A stretch of 64,000 bases of DNA. Origin: Gammaproteobacteria bacterium (GTDB lineage Bacteria; Pseudomonadota; Gammaproteobacteria; Pseudomonadales; Pseudohongiellaceae). Positions within the stretch are counted from its first letter, which is position 1; each line of letters begins with the position of its first letter. Of this stretch, positions 46,415 through 57,667 are shown in pieces. The stretch is taken from positions 1 to 64,000 of the forward strand of contig DUBM01000011.1 of NCBI GenBank assembly GCA_012960305.1. The letters are read 5' to 3'. Under the pieces are notes generated by a model, which saw only the letters and a list, made by a program, of their open reading frames with translations, made no database searches and was not told the origin of the DNA. The position numbers were made by a program, and so were the translations under genes.

Positions 46415-47839
46415 CTAATCGAAACCAAGCTCTGTGAGCTGTTTTGCGAGGGTGCCAACACTACCTGCACCTTGGGTTAAAACGATATCTCCAGGCTTCA
46501 CCAGATCTTTCAAAATACCATGTACATCCGCTTCTTTCCGAACATATACCGGGTCAACCTTCCCTCTCAACCGGATACTTCGACAGAGACTTCTAGAGTC
46601 TGCTCCTGCGATCTTTTTCTCTCCCGCCGAATAAACCTCAAGCAGTAGAAGCACGTCAACCTCGGACAGCACATCAACAAAGTCTTCATAGAGATCATTG
46701 GTGCGACTATAGCGATGCGGCTGGTAAATCATTACTAATCTGCTCTTTGACCAGCCATCTCGAAGAGCCCGAACCGTTGCCGCAACTTCAGTTGGGTGGT
46801 GACCGTAATCGTCTACAAGTAAAATTTTTCCACCGGCATGTTTGAATTCTCCCTGGATATCAAAACGTCGCCCAACTCCAGAGAACTTTTTAATACCACT
46901 CTTGATGGCCTTATCCTCGATGCCTTCATCACTGGCTATTACGATAGCCGCCGTCGCGTTCAATGCATTATGTTTACCAGGCATATTCAAGGTTATCTTC
47001 AGCGCTGATTTTTTATCCGGCCTACTCACTTGAAAATCGGTAATATCTTCTTTTTGTGTAAGCTTAGTTATTCGAAAATCAGCATCTTTGGAAAATCCAT
47101 AAGTAATTTTGGGGCGAGATATTGAAGGTAGGATCTCTCTTACTGCCGGATCATCAATGCACAGCACAGCCAGCCCGTAAAAAGGCAAATTGTGAAGAAA
47201 ATCAATAAAGTATTTTTTTAGAGTTTCGAAATCCCCACCATAAGTACTCATATGGTCAGCTTCAATATTAGTGACAACTGCCACCATTGGCTGGAGGTGC
47301 ATAAACGATGCGTCACTCTCATCAGCTTCGGCCACCAAGTAACGACTATCCCCTAGTCGCGCATTGGTACCGGCACTATTCAATAAGCCCCCAATTACAA
47401 ACGTTGGATCAAATCCACCTTCCGCCAGCACTGAAGCAACAATGCTTGTCGTCGTCGTCTTACCATGGGTTCCAGCTATAGCGATCGAATGACGATAACG
47501 CATTAATTCTGCTAGCATTTCAGCTCTAGGAATCAATGGCTTAGATTTAGCAACGGCCGCACGTATCTCGGGATTCTTCATATCTATTGCACTTGAATAA
47601 ACCACTGCATCAGCGCTTTTTACATTCTTGCCCGCGTGACCAATGAATACTTTCGCTCCCATAGAAACCAGTCTTTTGGTATTATTAGACACTTTGATGT
47701 CCGAACCAGTGATTTCGTAACCCTGATTCAGCAATACTTCGGCCACACCACACATGCCAGCTCCACCTATGCCGACAAAATGTATTGTCTTGATACGGCG
47801 CATTTCTGGTATCACATGCATCTCAACTGCTTTAGGCAT
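46415..47839 (-). CDS. murC: UDP-N-acetylmuramate-L-alanine ligase
   Basis: 474 residues. Adds L-Ala to UDP-MurNAc. N-terminal Rossmann segment [30 protein letters not shown] loop [16 protein letters not shown] (about 115-130); central [11 protein letters not shown] and [15 protein letters not shown]-terminal [21 protein letters not shown] and YQPHRYSRT. Start ATG 47839 lies inside the murG 3' end (8-bp overlap), so the two are coupled. Confidence 0.98.
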   Translation of the reverse strand: MPKAVEMHVIPEMRRIKTIHFVGIGGAGMCGVAEVLLNQGYEITGSDIKVSNNTKRLVSMGAKVFIGHAGKNVKSADAVVYSSAIDMKNPEIRAAVAKSKPLIPRAEMLAELMRYRHSIAIAGTHGKTTTTSIVASVLAEGGFDPTFVIGGLLNSAGTNARLGDSRYLVAEADESDASFMHLQPMVAVVTNIEADHMSTYGGDFETLKKYFIDFLHNLPFYGLAVLCIDDPAVREILPSISRPKITYGFSKDADFRITKLTQKEDITDFQVSRPDKKSALKITLNMPGKHNALNATAAIVIASDEGIEDKAIKSGIKKFSGVGRRFDIQGEFKHAGGKILLVDDYGHHPTEVAATVRALRDGWSKSRLVMIYQPHRYSRTNDLYEDFVDVLSEVDVLLLLEVYSAGEKKIAGADSRSLCRSIRLRGKVDPVYVRKEADVHGILKDLVKPGDIVLTQGAGSVGTLAKQLTELGFD

Positions 47840-48932
47840 TTGCTGCTACCTCCAAGCAATAATCTGCTATGCGATCACTTGCATCCTTTACTGCAATAGC
47901 TTTTCCTTTGGCGCTCATTGACGACAACTCTGTTCTGTTGTCATTAAGCCGCTGTAATATTTTAGTTATCCCGTCTACACTCAACTCGGCTTGTTGCATA
48001 ATGTAAGCAGCACCAGCATGACTTAACCACTCAGCATTTAAGGTTTGTTGCCTATCTTTATGATGAGGATAGGGAACGAACACTGCCGGCAATCCAACCA
48101 CTGCTAATTCACTCACTGTACTGGCTCCCGAACGACAGATAACAACATCAGCCCATTTGTATGCGGCCGCCATATCATCGATAAAGGCATCAACTCGACA
48201 ATTCTCACCCAACTCTATTCCTGCTGTTGCATATTTGCCGTTGGTATCCTCTAGGCCGGCTTTGCCAGTCTGATGCCAAATATAAGGTCGTTGGCTTTCG
48301 CCCCAATTAATTAACAATAATGGCACTACAGAATTTATCGCTGCCGCGCCCTGACTTCCTCCTAAGACCAGCAAATGAAGTGGTTGTTCTGGTGATTTTT
48401 CTTCACTCCGGACAAAGAGAGCGGCGATTTCTGCTCGCACGGGATTTCCAGCAAAAACTACTTTTTGGCTCTTATCAAAAGTGGCTGGAAATGCTTCGAA
48501 TACCTGATTCGCAAACTTTGCCAGCAAACGATTAGTCAACCCAGCCACAGCATTCTGTTCGTGTATCACTAACGGCACACCTTTCAACTTTGCAGCTAAA
48601 CCGCCAGGCCCAGTTATGTAGCCACCCATACCTAATACGCAGCTTGGCTTGACCCGGTGAATCACGCTTAGTGATTGCAAGGTCGCTGCGATTATCATGA
48701 ATGGAGCTAGCAACATCTTAACTAAGCCTTTGCCTCGTAAACCCTTAACTGAAATTTTATGCAACTCATAACCCGTGCCTGCAAGCAGCCGATTTTCCAT
48801 TCCGCTTTCAGTTGCCAACCAATGAATCTCAATACCCCGCTCCGATAGCTTTCTCGCTATCGCTAAGGCCGGAAACACATGACCACCGGTTCCTGCAGCC
48901 ATGATTAGAATGGCGGTATTGTTTGCCGCCAT
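47832..48932 (-). CDS. murG: Undecaprenyl-PP-MurNAc-pentapeptide GlcNAc transferase
   Basis: 366 residues. Transfers GlcNAc from UDP-GlcNAc to lipid I to give lipid II at the cytosolic membrane face. GT-B fold with the glycine-rich loop [16 protein letters not shown] at the start, [37 protein letters not shown], then [17 protein letters not shown] and [35 protein letters not shown]. Follows ftsW with one base between. Confidence 0.98.
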   Translation of the reverse strand: MAANNTAILIMAAGTGGHVFPALAIARKLSERGIEIHWLATESGMENRLLAGTGYELHKISVKGLRGKGLVKMLLAPFMIIAATLQSLSVIHRVKPSCVLGMGGYITGPGGLAAKLKGVPLVIHEQNAVAGLTNRLLAKFANQVFEAFPATFDKSQKVVFAGNPVRAEIAALFVRSEEKSPEQPLHLLVLGGSQGAAAINSVVPLLLINWGESQRPYIWHQTGKAGLEDTNGKYATAGIELGENCRVDAFIDDMAAAYKWADVVICRSGASTVSELAVVGLPAVFVPYPHHKDRQQTLNAEWLSHAGAAYIMQQAELSVDGITKILQRLNDNRTELSSMSAKGKAIAVKDASDRIADYCLEVAANA

Positions 48933-48933
48933 A

Positions 48934-50154
48934 CTAGCTTTCTCCTTGTAAACCTTCTTCTAAACATTCTATTTCGTATTGAATTCGCACGAGCAACGCA
49001 ATCATGAAACAGCTAACAATCAAGCTCGCTCCCCCATAACTTAAGAACGGTAGAGTCAATCCTTTGGTAGGTAATAAATTTATATTTACACCAATATTTA
49101 TAAGCGCTTGGCCAGCAAACAATAAGCCTAGCCCGTAGGCTAAGAATGCGGCAAATAGTCTATTTTTTGACTGCGCCAACTTTCCTATTGAAAGAGCCTG
49201 GACGACTAATACGCAAAATAATGCTACGACTGCCACTACGCCCACAAGCCCTAACTCTTCACCTATGATGGCCAATACAAAATCATTATGAGCTTCAGGC
49301 AAGAAATAAAGTTTTTGAATGCTATTCCCCAAACCAACCCCAAACCATTCACCTCGACCAAAAGCGATGAGCGCTTGCGTAACCTGATAGCCACTGGTAA
49401 AAACGTTTTCCGGCGCCCACGGATTCAAATAAGCAGAAAACCTTACGATTACATAAGGCTTCATTATTGCTAAAGCCACAACGCCGCCACCACAGATTGA
49501 TAGCATGAGAATAAAGCGATAGAGTTTTGCGCCAGCCAAAAAAATCATACAAAATGCCGTCAACATTAGAATGACCATAGCTCCATGATCTGGCTCGAAA
49601 TGAAGTAATGCGACTGCAGCACCAATTACCGACAATGGCTTTACAAACCCTGACCAGTTGTTTTGCACTTCCTCAAGATTGCGTTCCAAAAATGCCGCTA
49701 AATAGATGATTATGAAAACTTTCGCTAACTCGGAGGGTTGTAGATTAAAAAGACCGAGGTTGATCCAACGCTGACTGCCATTAACAGAAATGCCAATGCC
49801 GGGAACTAGGACTAATAGCAACAGGGCAAAAGAACCCATCAGCAAAAACCAACTTATATTTCTCCAAAAGCTGAGAGGGATCGTAAGAGTAATAATCAAC
49901 GAAAAAAGACCCATCACTAAAAAAATGGATTGCCGTTTTAAATGATAAAAAGGGTCACCATAGTCATTGCTAGCGATTTCGATGGAGGCAGAGGTCATCA
50001 TCAGCAGGCCGCAAATTAACAAAAGAAAACTAACTAGTAGAATGATATTCAAAGATTGTTTCTTCGGGGTAACCAACAGCCGTCCGTAGTTAGTACTGCC
50101 AACAACAGTTCTCATATTTGTTCGCATACCAGCACCCATCGCTGAGATCACCAT
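48934..50154 (-). CDS. ftsW: Septal peptidoglycan polymerase FtsW
   Basis: 406 residues, about ten transmembrane helices. SEDS-family glycosyltransferase working with FtsI on septal wall. Visible SEDS marks: SASIEIASNDYGDPFYHLKRQSIF, GSQRWINLGLFNLQPSELAKVF with the catalytic-region Asp region in the large extracellular loop, and AHNDFVLAIIGEELGLVG near the end, plus GLTLPFLSYGGASLI. ATG overlaps the murD stop by one base (TAATG). Confidence 0.97.
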   Translation of the reverse strand: MVISAMGAGMRTNMRTVVGSTNYGRLLVTPKKQSLNIILLVSFLLLICGLLMMTSASIEIASNDYGDPFYHLKRQSIFLVMGLFSLIITLTIPLSFWRNISWFLLMGSFALLLLVLVPGIGISVNGSQRWINLGLFNLQPSELAKVFIIIYLAAFLERNLEEVQNNWSGFVKPLSVIGAAVALLHFEPDHGAMVILMLTAFCMIFLAGAKLYRFILMLSICGGGVVALAIMKPYVIVRFSAYLNPWAPENVFTSGYQVTQALIAFGRGEWFGVGLGNSIQKLYFLPEAHNDFVLAIIGEELGLVGVVAVVALFCVLVVQALSIGKLAQSKNRLFAAFLAYGLGLLFAGQALINIGVNINLLPTKGLTLPFLSYGGASLIVSCFMIALLVRIQYEIECLEEGLQGES

Positions 50155-51515
50155 TACTGTAAATTCTCCACAGACGAAATGAATGACTCTCCGCGATGCT
50201 GGAAATTTTCATACATGTCAAAACTTGCACAGGCGGGAGACAACAAAACTGCATCGCCCGGAGCCGCATTATCATAAGCGGCTTTAACCGCATCCCGCAT
50301 ATCGGTAGCAAAATAAGTTTTTATGTCGGCATCAAAATTGGTAGCTATTTCCACAGCATCTTGACCAAGAAGAATTACTTCTTTCCCCCAGCGATTAATT
50401 ATGGGAACAAGGGGTTTAAAGTCCGCTCCTTTACCCACACCTCCGGCAATTAATAAAATGTGACCATCGATACGCTGACCCAAACCTTCAACTGCAGCCA
50501 CAGTAGCTCCAACATTAGTTCCTTTAGAATCATTGTAAAACTCAACGCCGTTAATATTAGCAACCCACTGACAGCGATGAGGTAAACCAGAAAATTCTCT
50601 GATTGCCTTGCGAATATATTTTAGATCTATACCCAAAGCCATTGCCAGGGTAGAGGCTGCCAAGACATTGGAAATATTGTGTTGTCCAAATATTTTCAGC
50701 TCATTTACTGAGACTATTTTTTCGAATTGAAACGCTAAATATTGATCACCGTCTTCTTCTAATAGACCAAGACCGTTCACGCCAGGCCGACTAAAGCCGA
50801 AATCCCAAACTGGCGCATCTATCTCAGCCACTGGAAAGCTGCGCGAATCATCTCGATTAATTACTAATTGCTTACAGCTGTTAAAGATATTCAATTTTGC
50901 TCGATGATAATCATCTAAGCTTTCATAGCGATCCATGTGATCTTCACTTAAATTCAATATGACACCGACTTCGGCAGAGAGGTTTTTAGTGGTTTCTAAT
51001 TGGAAACTCGAAAGCTCGAGAACGTAGACATCTTTTTTACCTTCAGCAAGTAGATCCAAAGCAGGTTTAAAATTAGCACCATCAAGATTGCCCCCCAAGC
51101 CATAACTTTTATTCGCTTTTTTTAGGATATCCGCCAACATAGCCACTACCGTGCTTTTTCCATTTGATCCTGTTACACCAACAATAGGGGAACACACTAG
51201 TTCTGAGAAAATGTCTATATCGCCAGTGATTTGCACACCAGCTTCTCTGGCGCATGCTATCTCTGGAGTTTTCAGACTGACTCCAGGAGAAACTATTAAC
51301 TCTTTTGCTTCCAAAAATGTTTGCATATTAAATTTACCCAATTCGCATTCGATTTCAGGCAATATTTTTTTTAGCTCAGTCAGGCCAGGCGGCACATTTC
51401 TAGAATCAACAACTTTAAATTTCTGCTTTTTACCTGCGTAATATTTTGCACAGGATAATCCTGTGCCTCCCAAGCCAACGATGACGCTAGTTTTTTTACC
51501 AGAATTAATTGTCAC
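50154..51515 (-). CDS. murD: UDP-MurNAc-L-Ala-D-glutamate ligase
   Basis: 453 residues from GTG 51515; TTG 51530 is possible but has no ribosome site, whereas GGGA precedes the GTG. Adds D-Glu to UDP-MurNAc-L-Ala. Seen: SVIVGLGGTGLSCAKYYAGK, ATP loop VTGSNGKSTVVAML (about 108-121), NLSEDHMDRYESLDDYHRAKLNIF, then FYNDSKGTNVGATVAAVEGLG and LLSPACASFDMYENFQHRGESF. Between mraY and ftsW. Confidence 0.97.
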   Translation of the reverse strand: MTINSGKKTSVIVGLGGTGLSCAKYYAGKKQKFKVVDSRNVPPGLTELKKILPEIECELGKFNMQTFLEAKELIVSPGVSLKTPEIACAREAGVQITGDIDIFSELVCSPIVGVTGSNGKSTVVAMLADILKKANKSYGLGGNLDGANFKPALDLLAEGKKDVYVLELSSFQLETTKNLSAEVGVILNLSEDHMDRYESLDDYHRAKLNIFNSCKQLVINRDDSRSFPVAEIDAPVWDFGFSRPGVNGLGLLEEDGDQYLAFQFEKIVSVNELKIFGQHNISNVLAASTLAMALGIDLKYIRKAIREFSGLPHRCQWVANINGVEFYNDSKGTNVGATVAAVEGLGQRIDGHILLIAGGVGKGADFKPLVPIINRWGKEVILLGQDAVEIATNFDADIKTYFATDMRDAVKAAYDNAAPGDAVLLSPACASFDMYENFQHRGESFISSVENLQ

Positions 51516-51537
51516 GTGATATTGTCCCAATAAAAAA

Positions 51538-52620
51538 CTAGCGAAGCTTCAACGTCGCCAATCCAAATAGAACCAACATCACAGTGATAATCCAAAAACG
51601 GACAATTACTCTTGGTTCTGGCCATCCTTTTAATTCGAAATGGTGATGCAATGGCGCCATTCTAAAAACTCTTTTACCTGTTAATTTATAGGATGCAACC
51701 TGGATGATCACTGAGGCAGTTTCCATAACAAAAACACCACCCATAATAAAAAGAACTAATTCATGACGAGAGACGATCGCCATTGTGCCTAACGCAGCAC
51801 CGAGTGCTAACGCACCCACGTCGCCCATAAAAATTTGAGCGGGATAGGTATTGAACCAAAGAAATCCGAGACCAGCACCCAGTAAAGCGCCAGCAAAAAT
51901 AACCACTTCTCCGGAACCTACTACATACGGAATGTTGAGATAAGCAGAAAACTCACTATGACCAGCAAGATAAGCGATCACTCCAAGAGCCCCACCCACC
52001 ATAACCGTTGGTAAAATGGCAAGCCCATCTAAGCCATCGGTGAGGTTTACAGCGTTACTAAATCCGACAATGATGAAACCACTAAATGCGATATAGAAAA
52101 TTCCCAAATCGATCGCGACATCCTTAAAGAAAGGCATAATGTATTGTGTTTCGACAGAACTAAAAGCTGTGTAGTACAAAATAATTGCAGCGCCAACGCC
52201 TATAATAGTTTGCCAAAATAATTTGGTTCGGGCGGAAATTCCAGCAGGATCCTGCTGGAATACTTTCTTATAATCATCGACCCACCCAATAGCACCGAAC
52301 AAAACTGTAACGCCTAATATTATCCATACATAATGATTACTAAGATCGGACCAAAGCAAAGTACTTATGGCGATACTCACTAGTATCAGCGCTCCCCCCA
52401 TGGTGGGGGTTCCAGCTTTACTAAAATGAGTTTCCGGCCCATCATCACGAACGACTTGACCAATTTGGTGGTAATTTAATTTTCTTATCATGGTAGGGCC
52501 GATGATGAGCGACACAGCCATTGCCGTCAGAATACTGAATATGCCGCGCACAGTAATGTACTGAATAACTGCAAAATTACTGCTGATTTGAATCAGGTAA
52601 TCGGATAACCAAACAAACAT
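51538..52620 (-). CDS. mraY: Phospho-MurNAc-pentapeptide transferase MraY
   Basis: 360 residues, same as E. coli; ten transmembrane helices. Makes lipid I from UDP-MurNAc-pentapeptide and undecaprenyl phosphate. Aspartate motifs DDYKKVF (Asp pair), [20 protein letters not shown] and [13 protein letters not shown], plus the His-rich [23 protein letters not shown] loop that forms the substrate site. ATG overlaps the murF stop by one base. Confidence 0.98.
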   Translation of the reverse strand: MFVWLSDYLIQISSNFAVIQYITVRGIFSILTAMAVSLIIGPTMIRKLNYHQIGQVVRDDGPETHFSKAGTPTMGGALILVSIAISTLLWSDLSNHYVWIILGVTVLFGAIGWVDDYKKVFQQDPAGISARTKLFWQTIIGVGAAIILYYTAFSSVETQYIMPFFKDVAIDLGIFYIAFSGFIIVGFSNAVNLTDGLDGLAILPTVMVGGALGVIAYLAGHSEFSAYLNIPYVVGSGEVVIFAGALLGAGLGFLWFNTYPAQIFMGDVGALALGAALGTMAIVSRHELVLFIMGGVFVMETASVIIQVASYKLTGKRVFRMAPLHHHFELKGWPEPRVIVRFWIITVMLVLFGLATLKLR

Positions 52621-53975
52621 TAGCTTTCCTCATCAGAAATTAGCTCATTAACTACAAATTCCATTCTGGCCCCCCTAGATCCCTTAATAAGGAAAACAGT
52701 TTCAGCATTAGTTAAACTTTTACAAACAGTCACTAAGTCTTGTAGAGAAGAAAAATGCCTACCGTTGGAACCGAATGCATTGGCCGTCAACAAACTTTTC
52801 TCACCTACGGCAAGAAGTTCATTAACACCGGCGCGTTTGGCATATTCTCCAACCCATTTATGGAACGTTTCAGCTTCTTCGCCTAACTCCTTCATATCAC
52901 CAGCCACAAGAATCTTATGGCCGGGCAATGAAGATAATACGTCGATAGCAGCTCGAAATGAATTCGGACTAGCGTTGTAGGTGTCATTTATTAGTAGGCA
53001 ATTGTTTTGCGCATTTTCCGGCGAAAGTCTCCCGCTCACCGATTTCAGATCAGCAAGGCCTACCGCTACATTTTGCAGACTTGCACCCGCCTCAAGGGCA
53101 GCAGCGGAAGCAGCAACTGCATTCAAGACATTATGAGTTCCTAGAAATTGCATTGAGATCTCACAAGTTCCAGCAGGGCTATTAAGAGTAAAAGACATTT
53201 CTCCAGAACTATTTGAAGAAACTTTCGAAGCGAAATAATTAGAATTTTCAGTTTCATTTTTTAGACTGAATAAGACTGTTCTGCGCTCATGAGCTAATTC
53301 GAGCCAATCATCGAGATGTGCTTCATCTGCATTTAGCAAGACCAATCCCGCCTCATTGAGGCCTTCGATAATTTCTCCCTTAGCAGAAACAATTCCAGCC
53401 AAGCTTCCGAACCCTTCGATGTGCGCTGCCGCGGCATTAGTTATTAGAACAATATCAGGCTCTGCTGCAGAAACACTGAACGCAATTTCCCCAGCCTTAT
53501 CGGCACCCATTTCAATAACAGCGAATTGATGGTTTTTTTCAATTTGCAACAGGGTCAATGGCACACCAATGGTATTGTTCAGATTAGCCTTGGTGATCAA
53601 TGTGTCTGCCCGGTTATCCAAAATCGAACCAATCATTTCTTTAACGGTTGTCTTACCCTGACTACCAGTGAGCGCAATTACCTTCGCTGAACTTCTATTC
53701 CGATTTAGGTTTGCCAACCTTCCGAGAGCAATATGAGAATCTGGTACTTTCAGCTGAGGAAGGTCTACTTCAGACACCCGGCTCACTATTGCTGCCGCTG
53801 CCCCCTTCGTCTTAGCCTCAGCAATAAAGTTGTTGCCATCAAAGTTTTTACCAATCAAAGCCAAATACAAATCATCTGTAGTCAAAGCACGGGTGTCGGT
53901 GGAAATATTTGCAAAAGCAACATCTTCCCCGATTAGCTCACCATCTAATTGTTCAGCTATTTGTAACAAAGACAT
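52620..53975 (-). CDS. murF: UDP-MurNAc-tripeptide-D-Ala-D-Ala ligase
   Basis: 451 residues from ATG 53975; the in-frame TTG 12 bp before is less likely. Adds D-Ala-D-Ala to complete the UDP-MurNAc-pentapeptide. Visible: [34 protein letters not shown] loop [19 protein letters not shown] (about 104-116), [29 protein letters not shown], and [18 protein letters not shown]. 15-bp gap from murE; tight coupling to mraY. Confidence 0.97.
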   Translation of the reverse strand: MSLLQIAEQLDGELIGEDVAFANISTDTRALTTDDLYLALIGKNFDGNNFIAEAKTKGAAAAIVSRVSEVDLPQLKVPDSHIALGRLANLNRNRSSAKVIALTGSQGKTTVKEMIGSILDNRADTLITKANLNNTIGVPLTLLQIEKNHQFAVIEMGADKAGEIAFSVSAAEPDIVLITNAAAAHIEGFGSLAGIVSAKGEIIEGLNEAGLVLLNADEAHLDDWLELAHERRTVLFSLKNETENSNYFASKVSSNSSGEMSFTLNSPAGTCEISMQFLGTHNVLNAVAASAAALEAGASLQNVAVGLADLKSVSGRLSPENAQNNCLLINDTYNASPNSFRAAIDVLSSLPGHKILVAGDMKELGEEAETFHKWVGEYAKRAGVNELLAVGEKSLLTANAFGSNGRHFSSLQDLVTVCKSLTNAETVFLIKGSRGARMEFVVNELISDEES

Positions 53976-54002
53976 TATCTCAATCAAAACCTTTGAAACC
54001 CT

Positions 54003-55550
54003 TTAGTTGTTCTTGCTTCTATTTTCAGTACGTTTCTGCAAGGCAAGTCGGACCTGGTTGCAATCACTGAATATCAATTTATTACCGCCTATATCTTGAT
54101 GAGTTTCGTGCCCTTTTCCTGCTATCAAGACAACATCTCCAGTAGAAGCCGTATCAATTGCATAGGAAATCGCGTCAGCCCGATCTCTAATGACCTGAAC
54201 ATCCTCTGGCTTGTTAATTCCACTTAGAATGTGATGTACAATTTCATCACCTTCTTCATTGCGAGGATTGTCATCAGCAATTACTAATTTGTTCGCGAAA
54301 CTTTCGGCAATCTCACCCATCATTGGGCGCTTGCCTTTATCTCTGTTACCACCGCAGCCAAAAACACAGCATATGTTTCCATCAAAATGATCACGAAGAG
54401 CCGTGAGTGCACTTCGAAGCCCGTCCGGAGTGTGAGCATAATCAACAATTACTGTGATATCGTCACTATCACCAACAATTTCCATTCGTCCATTCACGGG
54501 TTTTAATTCTGAGATTTTCTCGCAAAGCAATTCGATAGATATGGGATTTTCGCGAGACAAATAACTAATTAATACAGTTACTACTGCCAGTAGATTACTA
54601 AAGTTGAAGCAACCAATTAGCTTGCCACTAACTTCACCCGAGCCGATAGGTGTCACAATTGAGGCTTCAAACCCTTGTCGCGTGAGCTTCAAATCTTTGG
54701 CGTATACTGTCGCGATAGAATTATTGATGCTGTAAGTAGACACTTCTACATCTTTAGCAATGCTATTGATAATTGATAATGCATAAGGATCATCAAGATT
54801 AACTATTCCATGTTTGAGGCCTTCTGCGGTAAACAATTTCTTTTTATTCTCTGCATAGGCTTCCATACTCTCGTGATAATCAAGATGATCTCTGCTTAAA
54901 TTGGTGAAAATAGCCGTATTAAAGTTAACCGCCTTAACTCTTTTTTGGTGCAAACCAACTGACGAGACCTCCATAACCACCGGGTCAATACCATTCTCCA
55001 CCATTTCTGCCAAAGCCATCTGGGTGAACACTGCATCAGGAGTAGTGAGCTGAGTTTCTTTAAGCCCGCCCGCAACACCATAACCAAGCGTACCGATAAC
55101 TCCGCACTGGTATTCGAGGTCGGTTAGTGTCTGAGCAATAAACTGGCTACAACTTGTTTTACCGTTAGTACCGGTAATGCCGATCACATGAAGCCTTGCG
55201 CTTGGATGAGAATAAAACCTGGAGGCTATCTCAGAAATTCTTGCGGACAGATTATCTATAGCTATTACTGCTACTTCATTTATTACTCTAATGCCTTGCC
55301 AGTCACCTCCAGATTCTGCCAGTACCGCCGAAGCACCAATATCAATTGCTCCACGGATAAATTCTCTAGCATCATGATTCCTACCAAAACAAGCAATAAA
55401 TAAATCACCCTCTTGCAGTAGCCGGCTATCCATTTTTACGCCTGTTACTGTAGCGAGTAGTTCAACAGGTAGTGGCTCTGGCAGATCCACTAACCCGGTT
55501 ATTAATTCAACTAAAGATGCCTTAAGATTCAATTGCTCTGCCGTATTCAT
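54003..55550 (-). CDS. murE: UDP-MurNAc-L-Ala-D-Glu-meso-DAP ligase
   Basis: 515 residues. Adds the third residue, expected to be meso-diaminopimelate: the GNPRNE-type motif reads DNPRNEEGDEI, the meso-DAP form. ATP loop VIGITGTNGKTSCSQFIAQTL (about 125-139); VMEVSSVGLHQKRV and NLSRDHLDYHESMEAYAENKKKLF; VDYAHTPDGLRSALTAL; GCGGNRDKGKRPMMGEIAE. One base separates it from the ftsI stop. Confidence 0.97.
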   Translation of the reverse strand: MNTAEQLNLKASLVELITGLVDLPEPLPVELLATVTGVKMDSRLLQEGDLFIACFGRNHDAREFIRGAIDIGASAVLAESGGDWQGIRVINEVAVIAIDNLSARISEIASRFYSHPSARLHVIGITGTNGKTSCSQFIAQTLTDLEYQCGVIGTLGYGVAGGLKETQLTTPDAVFTQMALAEMVENGIDPVVMEVSSVGLHQKRVKAVNFNTAIFTNLSRDHLDYHESMEAYAENKKKLFTAEGLKHGIVNLDDPYALSIINSIAKDVEVSTYSINNSIATVYAKDLKLTRQGFEASIVTPIGSGEVSGKLIGCFNFSNLLAVVTVLISYLSRENPISIELLCEKISELKPVNGRMEIVGDSDDITVIVDYAHTPDGLRSALTALRDHFDGNICCVFGCGGNRDKGKRPMMGEIAESFANKLVIADDNPRNEEGDEIVHHILSGINKPEDVQVIRDRADAISYAIDTASTGDVVLIAGKGHETHQDIGGNKLIFSDCNQVRLALQKRTENRSKNN

Positions 55551-55551
55551 A

Positions 55552-57291
55552 TTAAATTGATGAAAGCCCCGCTGATTGATCTTTGGGAATATTGTCCGGA
55601 GCTACGTTCAAAATTCTCATAGCCCCCGCCGCAATTTTAGAAAATACTGGCGCTGCCACTTGACCACCATAGTGCTCTTCGCCCTTCGGTTCATTGATGA
55701 CCACGACTACGACTATCTTTGGATCCGATGCTGGCGCTAAGCCAACAAACAGAGAATTATGTAAATTTTCTTCATAACCAAACTCACCCACAACATGTGT
55801 AGTTCCCGTTTTTCCAGCCACACTGTAAAAAGGGATTTGCGCTTCGTCCGCGCTACCACCTCGACTTGGGTCCACAACTGTCTCTAGCATTGCGAGCACT
55901 TGATTGCTAATTTTACTACTAATGACTTGCTCTCGAGGAAGTGAATCAATGGTGTCTTGATCGAGCTTTACTAAAGACACTGGCTTCTTTATACCGTTAT
56001 CAGCAATTGCTGAATATGCCTGAGCCAATTGCAACGCAGATCCAGAGAGACCATATCCATAGGAAAGCGTTGCTGTCTCAATGCGACTCCAGCGACGATG
56101 GTTAGGTAACACACCTCCACGCTCTCCCGGAAACCCAGTTCCTAACACTTGTCCAAAGCCCACTCTCTCGAGCACGTCTCGAATGGGCTCTGGTCCAATA
56201 TTTAAAGCTATCTGCGTCGTACCAATGTTGCTAGATTTAGTGATAACTTTTGTGAGCGTCAAAGTTCCGTAGTCAAAGAGATCTTTGACTTCATAAGGAC
56301 CGATCATCCTCCAGCCTGGGCTAGTTTCTATTATTGTGTCTGGAGTGTAGAGACCCGACTCTAAAGCCGCCGCCACGGTAAATGCTTTAATGGTTGAGCC
56401 CGGCTCGAAAACATCAGTAATCGCTCGATTCCTCATCACAGAGAAATCAGTCATGTTGGCTTTATTGTGAGGGTTGTAAGAAGGTTGGTTTGCCATCGCT
56501 AGCACTTCACCACTATCAACATCCAATACCACAACTGCTGCAGATTTCGCATGACGGGTAATGACTGCAGACTTTAGTTCTCGGTATGCTAAGCTTTGAA
56601 GGCGAAAATCAATACTCAACTCAATACTCTTACCTGGCTGAGCTGGCTTGATAGTGTTTAGTTCTTCAATGATATGGCCGCGACGATCTTGCATTACTTG
56701 ACGACTACCAGGAACACCGCGCAGCCAATCGTCGTAAGTTAATTCCAAACCCTCTTGACCAACATCATCAACATTACTAAAGCCAACAAGGTGAGCGGCC
56801 ACCTCCCCTTGGGGATAGAACCTTTGATATTCTTGCTGTAGATAAACGCCATCAATACCAAGATCATCGATTCGGTCTGCATCGGCTGGTGCTGGCCTTC
56901 TTTTTATATAAAGAAACTGAGAGCAACAGACACTGCTCGCATTTTTCTCAATTTTGCTAGTGAGAGCTTCAAAATTCAAATCCAGGGATTTAGCAAGCAA
57001 AGCTATTGCCGCTACTTCACCTGAAATTTCGCTCGGATTCACCCATATAGCTTTTACCGGAGTACTCACCGCTAAAGGCTCTCCATTTCGATCTGTAATG
57101 AGCCCACGGTTTGCTACCAAAGGTAGGGTTCGAATTGTTCGCGCATCCCCTTGATCTTGCAAAAAATCTCGCTCCATTACATGGAGGATACTGACTTTCC
57201 AGCCAATCACGATAATGCAAAGTAACATAGCAAACATAACAAGATGAAATCGCCAGTACTGAAAAAAGCTTGCGATTCTAGCCTTTGTCAT
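55552..57291 (-). CDS. ftsI: Septal transpeptidase FtsI (PBP3)
   Basis: 579 residues. N-terminal transmembrane helix (about 16-34), pedestal domain, then a class B transpeptidase. SxxK is EPGSTIKAFTV (catalytic Ser about 305), SxN is SSN in VITKSSNIGTTQ, KTG is VAGKTGTTH. Cross-links septal peptidoglycan with FtsW. The start overlaps the ftsL stop by 4 bp. Confidence 0.97.
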   Translation of the reverse strand: MTKARIASFFQYWRFHLVMFAMLLCIIVIGWKVSILHVMERDFLQDQGDARTIRTLPLVANRGLITDRNGEPLAVSTPVKAIWVNPSEISGEVAAIALLAKSLDLNFEALTSKIEKNASSVCCSQFLYIKRRPAPADADRIDDLGIDGVYLQQEYQRFYPQGEVAAHLVGFSNVDDVGQEGLELTYDDWLRGVPGSRQVMQDRRGHIIEELNTIKPAQPGKSIELSIDFRLQSLAYRELKSAVITRHAKSAAVVVLDVDSGEVLAMANQPSYNPHNKANMTDFSVMRNRAITDVFEPGSTIKAFTVAAALESGLYTPDTIIETSPGWRMIGPYEVKDLFDYGTLTLTKVITKSSNIGTTQIALNIGPEPIRDVLERVGFGQVLGTGFPGERGGVLPNHRRWSRIETATLSYGYGLSGSALQLAQAYSAIADNGIKKPVSLVKLDQDTIDSLPREQVISSKISNQVLAMLETVVDPSRGGSADEAQIPFYSVAGKTGTTHVVGEFGYEENLHNSLFVGLAPASDPKIVVVVVINEPKGEEHYGGQVAAPVFSKIAAGAMRILNVAPDNIPKDQSAGLSSI

Positions 57292-57635
57292 TTCCGCACC
57301 ATTACAATATTCGAGAGCTCAGGGATATGCATTTGCAAATCATCTACTGCCTTTTGCTCGATTTTTCCTTCAACCCCAAATGTCGATTGTTCTATCAATA
57401 GCTGACCCCACTCGACCTCTAATTTATTGGCCTGGTCTTTGAGCACTTGCAATTCATTAAAAGTAAATCGACTTTCATGAGTAGTAAGAACAACGGAAAG
57501 ACCTGATGACAATACGATCGCCAATAGAATTCCCAAGACAAGAGTTGAGGTGGAGAGCATGCCTGCCCATTGATAGGCTGACGGCACAGATTGCGAACTT
57601 CCTGCTCTTTTCTTATTAGTTATACGCCTACTCAT
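57288..57635 (-). CDS. ftsL: Cell division protein FtsL
   Basis: 115 residues; ATG 57635 preferred to a TTG 15 bp upstream. A short basic cytosolic tail, one transmembrane helix (about 29-50), and a leucine-zipper-like periplasmic segment (FTFNELQVLKDQANKLEVEWGQLLIEQSTF) that pairs with FtsB. Between rsmH and ftsI, where ftsL always sits; sequence conservation is low as in the family. Confidence 0.9.
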   Translation of the reverse strand: MSRRITNKKRAGSSQSVPSAYQWAGMLSTSTLVLGILLAIVLSSGLSVVLTTHESRFTFNELQVLKDQANKLEVEWGQLLIEQSTFGVEGKIEQKAVDDLQMHIPELSNIVMVRK

Positions 57636-57667
57636 AATATAAGCCACCAAACCAAGTATAACATTTG